The position numbers and the translations under genes were made by a program. From Rhodosalinus sp041365695 (lineage in GTDB: Bacteria > Pseudomonadota > Alphaproteobacteria > Rhodobacterales > Rhodobacteraceae): 64,000 nucleotides of DNA. Positions within the stretch are counted from its first letter, which is position 1. The number at the start of each line of letters is the position of its first letter. The notes under the pieces are model-generated. The model did no database searches. It had not been told where the DNA came from and was given only the letters and a program-made list of their open reading frames with translations. The stretch spans positions 434,001-498,000 of the forward strand of contig NZ_JBGFSJ010000001.1 in assembly GCF_041365695.1 (NCBI RefSeq), written 5' to 3'. Positions 34,071 to 42,067 of the stretch are shown one piece after another.

Positions 34071-34832
34071 TCGGTGCGGGTGGGCGTAAACCCGCGCGGT
34101 GTGCTTGAGCCCGGCCAAGAGCGTCAACCCCGCGGCCTCGGCCATCTCGACGGCGAGCGCGGTGGGCGCGGAGACGGCGACAACAGCCTCGGCGCCCATC
34201 GCGGCGGCCTTTTGCACCATCTCCACCGACACGCGGGAGGTCAGCACCACGGCGCGGCCGCGCCCCGTCTCGCCGGCGGCGAGGCAGGCGCCCGCCACCT
34301 TGTCGAGCGCGTTGTGCCGGCCCACGTCCTCGCGCGGGAAGAGGAGACCGCGCCCCGGTTCCCAGAGCGCGGCGGCGTGCATGGCATGGGTCGCATCATG
34401 GCCCGGCTGGCGCCGGCGCAGCGCCTCGGGCGCGGCGCGCAGGTCGGGCGCCGAAAGGCGCAGCGCGTCGGTGGCGACCTGCGCGGCGGGGCGAAGCGCC
34501 GCCTCGATCGAGTCGATGCCGCAGAGCCCGCAGCCCACCGGCCCCGTCATCGCGCGCCGGCGCGCGGCGAGCCGCCCCGCCGCCGCCTCGGGCAGCCACA
34601 TCCGCGCCTCGAACCCGCGCCCGTGGTCGACGATCTCGATTTCCTCGATCTCGTCGGCCGCCGTGACGATCCCCTCGGTCAGCGAGAAGCCTCGCGCGAA
34701 ATCCTCCAGATCGCGCGGCGTGGCCATCATCACCGCCTGCGTCTCGCCGTTGTAGACGAGCGCCACGGGCACCTCGTCCGCCAGCGGCAGGGCGGCCCGG
34801 GGGCCGATCTCGATGCGCGGATCGCGGGTCAT
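34047..34832 (-). CDS. fdhD: Formate dehydrogenase accessory sulfurtransferase
   Basis: A 261-residue FdhD (FdsC) protein. It passes sulfur to the bis-MGD molybdenum cofactor before insertion into the formate dehydrogenase alpha subunit. The conserved cysteine loop is present (GPVGCGLCG), and the FPREDVGRHNALDKV and LTSRVSVEMVQKAAAMG motifs are intact. Its start lies 2 bp upstream of the fdsA stop (34834) in the direction of transcription, a tightly packed junction. The last codons read LTEGAIE, encoded by the inner copy of the 20-bp tandem repeat. Confidence 0.92.
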   Translation of the reverse strand: MTRDPRIEIGPRAALPLADEVPVALVYNGETQAVMMATPRDLEDFARGFSLTEGIVTAADEIEEIEIVDHGRGFEARMWLPEAAAGRLAARRRAMTGPVGCGLCGIDSIEAALRPAAQVATDALRLSAPDLRAAPEALRRRQPGHDATHAMHAAALWEPGRGLLFPREDVGRHNALDKVAGACLAAGETGRGRAVVLTSRVSVEMVQKAAAMGAEAVVAVSAPTALAVEMAEAAGLTLLAGLKHTARVYAHPHRLTEGAIE

Positions 34833-34833
34833 G

Positions 34834-37716
34834 TCACTCCGCCGCCGGCAGCACGCGGCGTGCCCGGTCCGCCATGGCCGCGTAGTCCTCCTGCCACTCC
34901 GTCGGCCCGTTCGAGGGGCTCACCTGCACAGCCGTCACCTTGTATTCCGGGCAGTTGGTCGCCCAGTCGGAATAGTCGGTCGTCACCACGTTGGCCTGCG
35001 TGTCGGGGTGGTGGAAGGTGGTGTAGACCACGCCCGACGCCATCCGCTCTGTCAGGTGCGCGCGCAGCGAGGTCTCGCCCTTGCGGGACGCGATCTTCAC
35101 CCACTGGCCCTCGCGGATGCCACGCAGTTCGGCGTCGTTGGGGTGGATTTCCAGCACGTCCTCTTCATGCCACACCGTGTTCGCGGTGCGCCGGGTCTGG
35201 GCGCCCACGTTGTACTGGCTGAGGATCCGCCCGGTGGTGAGCAGAAGCGGGAAGCGCGGGCCGGTCCGCTCTTCTGTGGGCACGTATTCGGTCAGCACGA
35301 ACTTGCCCTTGCCGCGCACGAAGCCGTCGATGTGCATCACCGGCGAGCCCTCGGGCCTGGCCTCGTTGCAGGGCCACTGGACGGACCCCTTTTCCTCGAG
35401 CACCGCGTAGGAGACGCCGGCGAAGGAGGGCGTGGTGGCGGCGATCTCGTCCATGACCTCGGCGGGATGCGTGTAGTCCCAGTCCGCGCCCATGGCATTC
35501 GCCAGCATCTGGGTGATCTCCCAGTCGGCGAACCCGTTCTTCGGCTCCATCACCTTGCGAACCCGGTTGATCCGGCGCTCGGCGTTGGTGAAGGTGCCGT
35601 CCTTCTCCAGGAAGGTGGAGCCCGGCAGGAAGACATGCGCGTAGTTCGCGGTCTCGTTCAGGAAGAGATCGTGGACGATCACGCACTCCATCGCGGCAAG
35701 GCCCGCGGCGACGTGGTGCGTGTCGGGATCGGATTGCAGGATGTCCTCGCCCTGGATGTAGATGCCGCGGAACTCGCCCGAGACGGCCGCGTCCAGCATG
35801 TTGGGGATGCGCAGGCCCGGCTCGGGGTCGATCGTCGCGCCCCAGATCCGCTCGAACACCTCCCGCGCCGCCTCGTCCGAGACATGGCGGTAGCCCGGCA
35901 GCTCATGCGGGAAGGAGCCCATGTCGCAGGCGCCCTGCACGTTGTTCTGGCCCCGGAGCGGGTTCACGCCCACGCCCGGCCGGCCGATGTTGCCGGTCGC
36001 CATGGCGAGGTTCGCGATCGCCATCACGGTGGTGGAGCCCTGGGAGTGCTCGGTCACGCCGAGCCCGTAGTAGATCGCACCGTTGCCGCCCGTGGCATAG
36101 AGCCGGGCCGCGGCGCGGAGCTCGGCCGCCGACACGCCGGTGAGCGCCTCGGTGGCCTCAGGCGAGTGCCGGTCCTCGGCGACGAAGCCCGCCCAGTCCT
36201 GGAACTCGTCCCAGTCGCAGCGCTCGCGCACGAAGTCCTCGTCCACCAGACCCTCGGTCACGATGACATGGGCCAGGGCGGTCAGCACCGCCACGTTGGT
36301 TCCCGGGCGCAGCGGCAGGTGATGCGCGGCCTCGATATGGGGCGTGCGCACGAGGTCGATCCGCCGCGGGTCGACCACGATGAGCTTCGCGCCCGCGCGC
36401 AGGCGCTTCTTGAGCCGCGAGGCGAAGACCGGGTGCCCGTCGGTCGGATTGGCGCCGATCACCAGCACGACATCGGTGTGCTCCACCGAGTCGAAATCCT
36501 GCGTGCCCGCGGAGGTGCCGAAGGTGGTCTTGAGCCCGTAGCCCGTGGGCGAGTGGCAGACCCGCGCGCAGGTGTCGGTGTTGTTGTTGCCGAAGACGGC
36601 GCGGATCATCTTCTGGACGAGGTAGGTCTCCTCGTTGGTGCAGCGGCTCGACGTGATGCCGCCGATGGCCTGGCGCCCGTGCGCCTCCTGGATGCCGCGC
36701 AGGCGCCCGGCGGCGAAGGACAGCGCCTCGTCCCAGGACACCTCGCGCCAGGGTTCGTCGATCGTCTCGCGGATCATCGGGTTCAGGATGCGGTCAGGGT
36801 GGCTCGCATAGCCGTAGGCGAAGCGGCCCTTCACGCAGGAATGCCCCCGGTTCGCCTTGCCCTGCTTCCAGGGCACCATGCGCACGAGCTGGTCGCCGTT
36901 CAGCTGCGCCTCGAAGGAGCATCCCACCCCGCAATAGGCGCAGGTGGTCACGACCTTGCGCTCGGGCGTGCCGAGCTCGATCACGGATTTCTCCTGCAGC
37001 GTCGCCGTCGGGCAGGCCTGCACGCAGGCGCCGCAGCTCACGCATTCAGAGTTCAGGAAATCGTCGCCCGCCATGCCCGCCGACACGCGGCTGTCGAAGC
37101 CGCGGCCCTCGATGGTCAGCGCGAAGGTGCCCTGCACCTCCTCGCAGGCGCGCACGCAGCGTGAGCAGACGATGCATTTCGACGGATCGTAGGTGAAATA
37201 GGGATTGCTCTCGTCCTTGGGCAGGTAGCGCGGGTTCGCCTCGCCGTTCGAGCGCGCGGCGACATGGTTCTCGCCCTCGTAGCCGTAGCGCACGTCGCGC
37301 AGGCCCACCGCGCCGGCCATGTCCTGCAATTCGCAGTCGCCGTTCGCGGCGCAGGTCAGGCAGTCGAGCGGGTGGTCGGAGATGTAGAGCTCCATCACCC
37401 CCTTGCGGAGCTTCTGCACCTTGGGCGTCTGGGTGCGCACCACCATCCCCTCGGCCACGGGCGTGGTGCAGGAAGCAGGCGTGCCGCGCCGCCCCTCGAT
37501 CTCCACCACGCAGAGCCGGCAGGAGCCGAAGGCCTCCAGGCTGTCGGTCGCGCAGAGCTTCGGCACCTGAATGCCCGCCTCGGCGGCCGCGCGCATGACG
37601 GAGGTGCCCTCGGGCACCGTGACGGCGATCCCGTCCACGCTGAGCGTCACCGGCGCGCCGGTTTTCGCCGGCGTGCCCTTGTCCGCGTCGTCCCAGGGAA
37701 TGACGAAATCCTTCAT
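34834..37716 (-). CDS. fdsA: NAD-dependent formate dehydrogenase alpha subunit (Mo/W-bis-MGD)
   Basis: A 960-residue catalytic subunit oxidising formate to CO2. In order: an N-terminal [2Fe-2S] ferredoxin-like domain (FGSCRLCVVEIEGR), a His-Cys [4Fe-4S] segment (DHPLDCLTCAANGDCELQ), a two-cluster ferredoxin region (CIVCSRCVRACEE and CVSCGACVQACPT), the [4Fe-4S] MGD domain (CAYCGVGCSFE) and the molybdopterin domains. The metal-ligand cysteine is in DTCARVCHSP, so Cys rather than Sec. ATG 37716 (MKDFVIPW) was chosen over the longer frame, with AAGGA upstream. It lies 88 bp after fdsB, a longer gap than the rest of the operon. Confidence 0.95.
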   Translation of the reverse strand: MKDFVIPWDDADKGTPAKTGAPVTLSVDGIAVTVPEGTSVMRAAAEAGIQVPKLCATDSLEAFGSCRLCVVEIEGRRGTPASCTTPVAEGMVVRTQTPKVQKLRKGVMELYISDHPLDCLTCAANGDCELQDMAGAVGLRDVRYGYEGENHVAARSNGEANPRYLPKDESNPYFTYDPSKCIVCSRCVRACEEVQGTFALTIEGRGFDSRVSAGMAGDDFLNSECVSCGACVQACPTATLQEKSVIELGTPERKVVTTCAYCGVGCSFEAQLNGDQLVRMVPWKQGKANRGHSCVKGRFAYGYASHPDRILNPMIRETIDEPWREVSWDEALSFAAGRLRGIQEAHGRQAIGGITSSRCTNEETYLVQKMIRAVFGNNNTDTCARVCHSPTGYGLKTTFGTSAGTQDFDSVEHTDVVLVIGANPTDGHPVFASRLKKRLRAGAKLIVVDPRRIDLVRTPHIEAAHHLPLRPGTNVAVLTALAHVIVTEGLVDEDFVRERCDWDEFQDWAGFVAEDRHSPEATEALTGVSAAELRAAARLYATGGNGAIYYGLGVTEHSQGSTTVMAIANLAMATGNIGRPGVGVNPLRGQNNVQGACDMGSFPHELPGYRHVSDEAAREVFERIWGATIDPEPGLRIPNMLDAAVSGEFRGIYIQGEDILQSDPDTHHVAAGLAAMECVIVHDLFLNETANYAHVFLPGSTFLEKDGTFTNAERRINRVRKVMEPKNGFADWEITQMLANAMGADWDYTHPAEVMDEIAATTPSFAGVSYAVLEEKGSVQWPCNEARPEGSPVMHIDGFVRGKGKFVLTEYVPTEERTGPRFPLLLTTGRILSQYNVGAQTRRTANTVWHEEDVLEIHPNDAELRGIREGQWVKIASRKGETSLRAHLTERMASGVVYTTFHHPDTQANVVTTDYSDWATNCPEYKVTAVQVSPSNGPTEWQEDYAAMADRARRVLPAAE

Positions 37717-37721
37717 TCGCC

Positions 37722-37757
37722 CAGATCCTTCTTCTTGGCCCAAATACTCAGGGGATA
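37722..37757 (-). other. AT-rich spacer motif before fdsA
   Basis: Read on the minus strand, the fdsB-fdsA gap contains GAGTATTTGGGCCAAGAAGA followed by the AGGATCTGGGCG ribosome-site region. From memory, GAGTATTT(n)CCAAGAAGAAG-like strings recur in intergenic spaces of Rhodobacteraceae. I found no second copy in this window. Confidence 0.35.
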
Positions 37758-37804
37758 CGTCAGTGCCGCGCCAGCTCTCCGCGCGGCGAAACCGGCCCCG
37801 GGTC

Positions 37805-39331
37805 TCATTCCGCGGCCTCCCGCGCGGCGCCGAACTCCTCGGGGAAGTGGCGCAGCGCGCTCATCACGGGGTAGGGGGTGAACCCGCCCAGCGCGCAGAG
37901 CGAGCCGTCCTTCATCGTGTCGCAGAGGTCGGCGAGCAGCTCCACCGCCGCACCGTCGCCGGCTCGGATGCGCTCGAGCGTCTCGACCCCGCGCACCGCG
38001 CCGATCCGGCAGGGGGTGCACTTGCCACAGCTCTCCACGGCGCAGAACTCCATGGCGAAGCGCGCCATCTCCAGCATGTCGGCGCTCTCGTCGAAGACCA
38101 CGATGCCCGCATGGCCGATGAGCCCGCCCTGGCCGTCGAATTCCTCGTAGCCGAAGGGCGTGTCGAACTGGGAGGCGTGCATGTAGGCGCCGAGCGGCCC
38201 GCCCACCTGCACCGCCTTCACCGGCCGCCCCGAGGCGGTGCCGCCCGCGATCTCCTCGACGAGGGTTCCGAGCGGCATGCCGAAGGCGGTCTCGAACAGC
38301 CCGCCGCGCGCCACGTTGCCCGCGATCTGCACCGGGATCGTGCCCTTCGACCGGCCGAGCCCGAAATCGGCGTAGAAGCGCGCGCCCTTCTCGAAGATGA
38401 CCGGCACGGTGGCGAGGCTGATGACGTTGTTGACCACCGTGGGCCGGCCGAGGAAGCCCTCGAGCGCCGGGAGCGGCGGCTTGGCGCGCACGATGCCGCG
38501 CTTGCCCTCGAGTGAGTTCAGCAGAGAGGTCTCCTCGCCGCAGACATAGGCGCCCGCGCCCACGCGGATCTCCATGTCGAAGGCGCGGCCGGAGCCGAGC
38601 AGGTCGTCGCCCAGCACGCCCGCCGCCTGGGCGCGGCGGACCGCCTCCTCCATCACCTCTATGGCGTCGGGGTATTCCGAGCGGAGGTAGACGTAGCCCT
38701 TCGTGGCGCCCGTGCCGAGCCCGGCGATCGCCATGCCCTCGATCAGGCAGAACGGGTCACCCTCCATGATCATGCGGTCGGCGAAAGTGCCGCTGTCGCC
38801 CTCGTCGGCGTTGCAGACGATGTATTTCTGCGGGCCCTCGGCGTTCAGGACGGTGTTCCACTTGATCCCCGTGGGAAAGCCCGCGCCGCCCCGTCCGCGA
38901 AGCCCGCTCTCGGTCACTTCCTGGACGATCTCCGCGGCCGTCATCCCGAGCGCACGGCGCAGCCCGGCAAGGCCGCCATGGGCCTCGTACTGGCCAAGGT
39001 CGAGCGGGTCGATCACGCCGCAGCGCTGGAAGGTGAGCCGGGTCTGCCGCTTCATCCAGTCGAGCTCTTCCACGGGCCCCAGCGCCTTGGGGTGGGCATC
39101 CGCGGTCTCGAAGAGCGCCGGCACATCCGCCGCCGTCATCGGCCCGAAGCCGTGGCGCTGGCCGTCGCACTCGATCTCGAGAAGCGGCTCCAGCCAGATC
39201 ATGCCGCGCGTGCCCGTGCGAACGAGCTCGAGCGGAACGTCGCGGCGGTCGGCCTCGGCGCGCAGGGCTTGCGCCACGGCCTCGGCGCCGAGCGCCTTCG
39301 CGGCGGCGTCGCGGGGCAGATAGACCTTCAT
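37805..39331 (-). CDS. fdsB: NAD-dependent formate dehydrogenase beta subunit (FMN, NAD site)
   Basis: A 508-residue NuoF/HoxF-like subunit that passes electrons from the Fe-S chain to NAD+. The N-terminal 120 residues form a thioredoxin-like [2Fe-2S]-type domain, followed by the FMN/NAD motif GLRGRGGAGFPTGIKW, and the C-terminal [4Fe-4S] motif SCGKCTPCR. Its ATG 39331 overlaps the fdsG stop by 4 bp. Cytoplasmic; assembles with FdsG and FdsA. The longer upstream frame is a shadow of fdsG. Confidence 0.95.
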   Translation of the reverse strand: MKVYLPRDAAAKALGAEAVAQALRAEADRRDVPLELVRTGTRGMIWLEPLLEIECDGQRHGFGPMTAADVPALFETADAHPKALGPVEELDWMKRQTRLTFQRCGVIDPLDLGQYEAHGGLAGLRRALGMTAAEIVQEVTESGLRGRGGAGFPTGIKWNTVLNAEGPQKYIVCNADEGDSGTFADRMIMEGDPFCLIEGMAIAGLGTGATKGYVYLRSEYPDAIEVMEEAVRRAQAAGVLGDDLLGSGRAFDMEIRVGAGAYVCGEETSLLNSLEGKRGIVRAKPPLPALEGFLGRPTVVNNVISLATVPVIFEKGARFYADFGLGRSKGTIPVQIAGNVARGGLFETAFGMPLGTLVEEIAGGTASGRPVKAVQVGGPLGAYMHASQFDTPFGYEEFDGQGGLIGHAGIVVFDESADMLEMARFAMEFCAVESCGKCTPCRIGAVRGVETLERIRAGDGAAVELLADLCDTMKDGSLCALGGFTPYPVMSALRHFPEEFGAAREAAE

Positions 39332-39810
39332 GCGTCGCGCTCCTTCACCGTGGCCTCGATCCGCGCCGCGTCCGCGCGCCCGACGATCTCGCCGTCCACC
39401 ATCGCCGCCGGGCCGCAGGCGCAGAGCCCGAGGCAATAGACCGGCTCCAGCGTCACGGCGCCGTCCGCCCGCGTCTCGCCCATGGCGACGCCGAGGCGCG
39501 CCTCGGCCTCCGCGGCGAGCGCGTCCGCGCCCACGGCCTTGCAGGCCTCGGAGCGGCAGAGCTTCACGACCCTGCGGCCGGCGGGCGCCTCGCGGAAGTC
39601 GTGATAGAAACTCACCACCCCGTGCACCTCGGCGCGGGTAAGGTTGAGCCTGTCGGCGATGGCCGGGATCATCTCGGCGGGGATGTGGCCCCACTCCGCC
39701 TGAACGTCGTGCAGGATGGGCAAAAGCGGCCCCTCGCGCCCGGCATGGGAGCGCACGATCTCGTCGAGCCGGGCGAGACGCGGATTGGCGGCGGCGGCGT
39801 CGAGGGCCAT
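39328..39810 (-). CDS. fdsG: NAD-dependent formate dehydrogenase gamma subunit ([2Fe-2S])
   Basis: A 160-residue NuoE-like thioredoxin-fold [2Fe-2S] protein. The cluster cysteines lie in KLCRSEACKAVG and YCLGLCACGPA. It completes the diaphorase part of the soluble formate dehydrogenase. ATG 39810 (MALDAAAANPR) has AAGGAG 8 nt upstream and was chosen over a start three codons earlier. It is the first gene of the minus-strand fds operon and is divergent from a LysR gene with a palindromic operator in the gap. Confidence 0.94.
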   Translation of the reverse strand: MALDAAAANPRLARLDEIVRSHAGREGPLLPILHDVQAEWGHIPAEMIPAIADRLNLTRAEVHGVVSFYHDFREAPAGRRVVKLCRSEACKAVGADALAAEAEARLGVAMGETRADGAVTLEPVYCLGLCACGPAAMVDGEIVGRADAARIEATVKERDA

Positions 39811-39888
39811 AAGGCGCACTCCTTGGCGATCTTCTCGCCCCGCGGATGCCGCGGACGGCGCTGCGGTTCAATGTCGCAGTTTCGTCGT

Positions 39889-39909
39889 TTGATAGGTATC
39901 TTCTATCAA
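39889..39909. promoter_or_regulatory. LysR-type operator between fdsG and the divergent regulator
   Basis: A perfect 7-bp inverted repeat TTGATAG - GTATCTT - CTATCAA, containing ATAG-N7-CTAT, the pattern seen at OxyR/LysR sites. It is centred about 89 bp before fdsG and 82 bp before the LysR ATG, and stands out as AT-rich. Binding by the adjacent regulator is the natural reading. Confidence 0.7.
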
Positions 39910-39980
39910 GCGGTCGCAAACCCCTCGCATGACGTCGCGCAGGGGATTTCGGTCGCGAAAGGGTGAACGGAGACGAGGCC

Positions 39981-40871
39981 ATGATCGACAAGCTGGAGAT
40001 GTTCATCGCGCTCGCGCACGAGCAGCATTTCGGCCGCGCGGCGGAGGAATGCGGCGTGACACAGCCCACGCTCTCGGCCGGGATCAAGCAGCTCGAGGAC
40101 CAGCTGGGCGTGATGCTGGTCTGGCGCGGCTCGCGCTTCCAGGGGCTCACGCCGGAAGGCCAGCGCGTGCTCGACTGGGCGCGGCGCATCGTGGCCGACA
40201 GCCGCGCCATGCGCGCCGAGATGCGCGCGGCGCGGCAGGGGCTTTCGGGCAACCTGCGCCTCGCGGTGATCCCCACCGCCCTTTCCACGGTGGAGCGGCT
40301 GACCACGCCGTTCCGCACGCGGCATCCCAACGTGCGCTTCTCGATCTACTCGCGCAGCTCGGCGGAGATCCTCGCCATGCTCGACGACCTCGAGGCGGAG
40401 GCGGGCATCACCTACCTCGACAACGAGCCGCTGGGGCGCGTGGCCTCCGTCCCGCTCTACCGCGAACGCTACATGGCCGTCGCGCCCGAGGGCGGGCCGC
40501 TTGCGGGGCGGGCGCGGCTGGGCTGGGCGGAGCTTGCCGACCTGCCGCTCGCGCTCCTGACGCCCGACATGCAGAACCGGCGGATCGTCAACCAGCACAT
40601 GGCCGAGGCCGGGCGCACCGCCGACCCCGTTCTGGAGGCGAGCTCGGTGGTCACGCTGGTCAGCCATGTCCGCGCGGGCGGCCTCGCCACGGTGCTGCCG
40701 AGCCGCCTGGCGGAGCTCTTCGGCGCGATGGGCGGGCTGCAGTCGGTGCCGCTCGTGGCGCCCGAGGCCGAGCATCTGATCGGCCTCGTCGCGCCCGAGC
40801 GCGACCCGACGACGCCGGTCATCGCGGCGCTCCTCGACCAGGCGCGCAAGGTGTCCGAGTGCGGCGGCTGA
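39981..40871 (+). CDS. LysR-type regulator of the formate dehydrogenase operon
   Basis: A 296-residue LysR-family protein with an N-terminal helix-turn-helix (MFIALAHEQHFGRAAEECGV, TQPTLSAGIKQLEDQLG) and a C-terminal effector domain. ATG 39981 (MIDKLEMF) has GGAGACGAGG upstream and matches family starts; the frame is open six codons earlier. Its position divergent from fdsG, with the symmetric operator in between, fits the FdsR regulators that activate fds genes with formate; the effector here is inferred. Confidence 0.88.
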   Translation: MIDKLEMFIALAHEQHFGRAAEECGVTQPTLSAGIKQLEDQLGVMLVWRGSRFQGLTPEGQRVLDWARRIVADSRAMRAEMRAARQGLSGNLRLAVIPTALSTVERLTTPFRTRHPNVRFSIYSRSSAEILAMLDDLEAEAGITYLDNEPLGRVASVPLYRERYMAVAPEGGPLAGRARLGWAELADLPLALLTPDMQNRRIVNQHMAEAGRTADPVLEASSVVTLVSHVRAGGLATVLPSRLAELFGAMGGLQSVPLVAPEAEHLIGLVAPERDPTTPVIAALLDQARKVSECGG

Positions 40872-40964
40872 CCGGACATTTCCCTTGCCCGCGCGGGCAT
40901 ATGTTTTATGACGGTGCGACGCCCGCGGGCACGGTCCGCGGGCACGGAACCAAGGGAGGATCCA

Positions 40965-41948
40965 ATGAAAACGCTTCTTTCGACCGCAATCGCGGCGAGT
41001 GTCGCGGCCGGCGCGGCCGTCGCGCAGGACTATGACCGCACCGGCTGGCCCGACAGCTTCACCGTCGGCACGGCGAGCCAGGGCGGCACCTATTTCGCCT
41101 ACGGCTCGGGCTGGGCCAATCTCGTGGCCGAGGAGCTCGGTCTTTCCGGCGGCGGCGAAGTCACGGGCGGCCCGATGCAGAACATGGCGCTGGTGCACAC
41201 CGGCGACGCCGCCTTCGGCATGACGACGATGGGCCCGGCCGCAGAGTCCATGGCCGGCGACAACCCGATCGCTCCCGGCCTTCAGATGACCAACGCCTGC
41301 GCGATGTTCCCGATGTACCAGACGCCGTTCTCGATCACGGCGCTGTCGTCCTCGGGCATCTCGTCGATCTCCGACATCCCGGACGGCGCGCGCATCGGCT
41401 TCGGCCCGGCGGGCTCCACCTCCGACACCTATTTCCCGCGCATGATGGAAGAGCTCGGCGTGAACTTCGACCGCCGCAACGGCGGCTGGTCGGATCTCGG
41501 CGGCCAGCTTCAGGACGGGCTTCTCGACGTGATCGCCTTCGCGGCCGGCGTGCCCGTGCCGGCGGTGAGCCAGCTCGAGGTGCAGACCGACATCAACATC
41601 ATCGAGTTCACCGAGGAGGAGCAGGCGACCATCCTCGAGGCGTTCCCGGTCTCGCAATTCGAGATCGCGGCGGACACCTACCAGACCCTCGAGGCGCCGG
41701 CGCGCTCGGTCTCGATGTGGAACTTCGCCATCGCCAACTGCGACCTTCCCGAGGAGTTCGTCTATGCGGCGACCGACGTGGTGATGTCCGACAACGAGCG
41801 GATGGTGAACATCCACCGCGCGGCGCGGTCGACGATCCCGGAGAACTGGGACAAGAACAACGTGCTTATGTGGCACCCGGGCGCGGCGCGCTGGTTCAAG
41901 GAGAACGCGGACGCCGACATCCCGGACGACATGATTCACGGGATGTAA
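40965..41948 (+). CDS. TAXI-type TRAP transporter periplasmic binding protein
   Basis: A 327-residue binding protein of the TAXI family, with a Sec signal peptide (LLSTAIAASVAAGAAVAQD) and the TAXI-like start GTASQGGTYFAYGSGWANLV. It should capture a solute in the periplasm for the fused permease encoded 119 bp downstream. ATG 40965 follows GGGAGGA. Family ligands include glutamate and other organic acids; the one here is unknown. Third-position and amino-acid composition look like the neighbours. It is the second binding protein in the window followed by a strong hairpin. Confidence 0.9.
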   Translation: MKTLLSTAIAASVAAGAAVAQDYDRTGWPDSFTVGTASQGGTYFAYGSGWANLVAEELGLSGGGEVTGGPMQNMALVHTGDAAFGMTTMGPAAESMAGDNPIAPGLQMTNACAMFPMYQTPFSITALSSSGISSISDIPDGARIGFGPAGSTSDTYFPRMMEELGVNFDRRNGGWSDLGGQLQDGLLDVIAFAAGVPVPAVSQLEVQTDINIIEFTEEEQATILEAFPVSQFEIAADTYQTLEAPARSVSMWNFAIANCDLPEEFVYAATDVVMSDNERMVNIHRAARSTIPENWDKNNVLMWHPGAARWFKENADADIPDDMIHGM

Positions 41949-41964
41949 GCAACACCCGAGACTC

Positions 41965-41997
41965 TGCGGGCCGCGTCCGGAAGGGATGCGGCCCGCA
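41965..41997 (+). terminator. Stem-loop between TRAP binding protein and permease
   Basis: TGCGGGCCGC pairs with GCGGCCCGCA in a perfect 10-bp stem, and four further inner pairs (one G-T) reduce the loop to GGAAG. A short CCTT follows, not a T-run. As at 1752-1779, it lies right after a binding-protein gene and probably favours high binding-protein expression over the permease. Confidence 0.55.
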
Positions 41998-42067
41998 CCT
42001 TCGCGCGTCGCGCGTGGCCATCGCCCGCGCGACGTTGCCCGCCCAGACCGCATGACGGACGAGGCCC

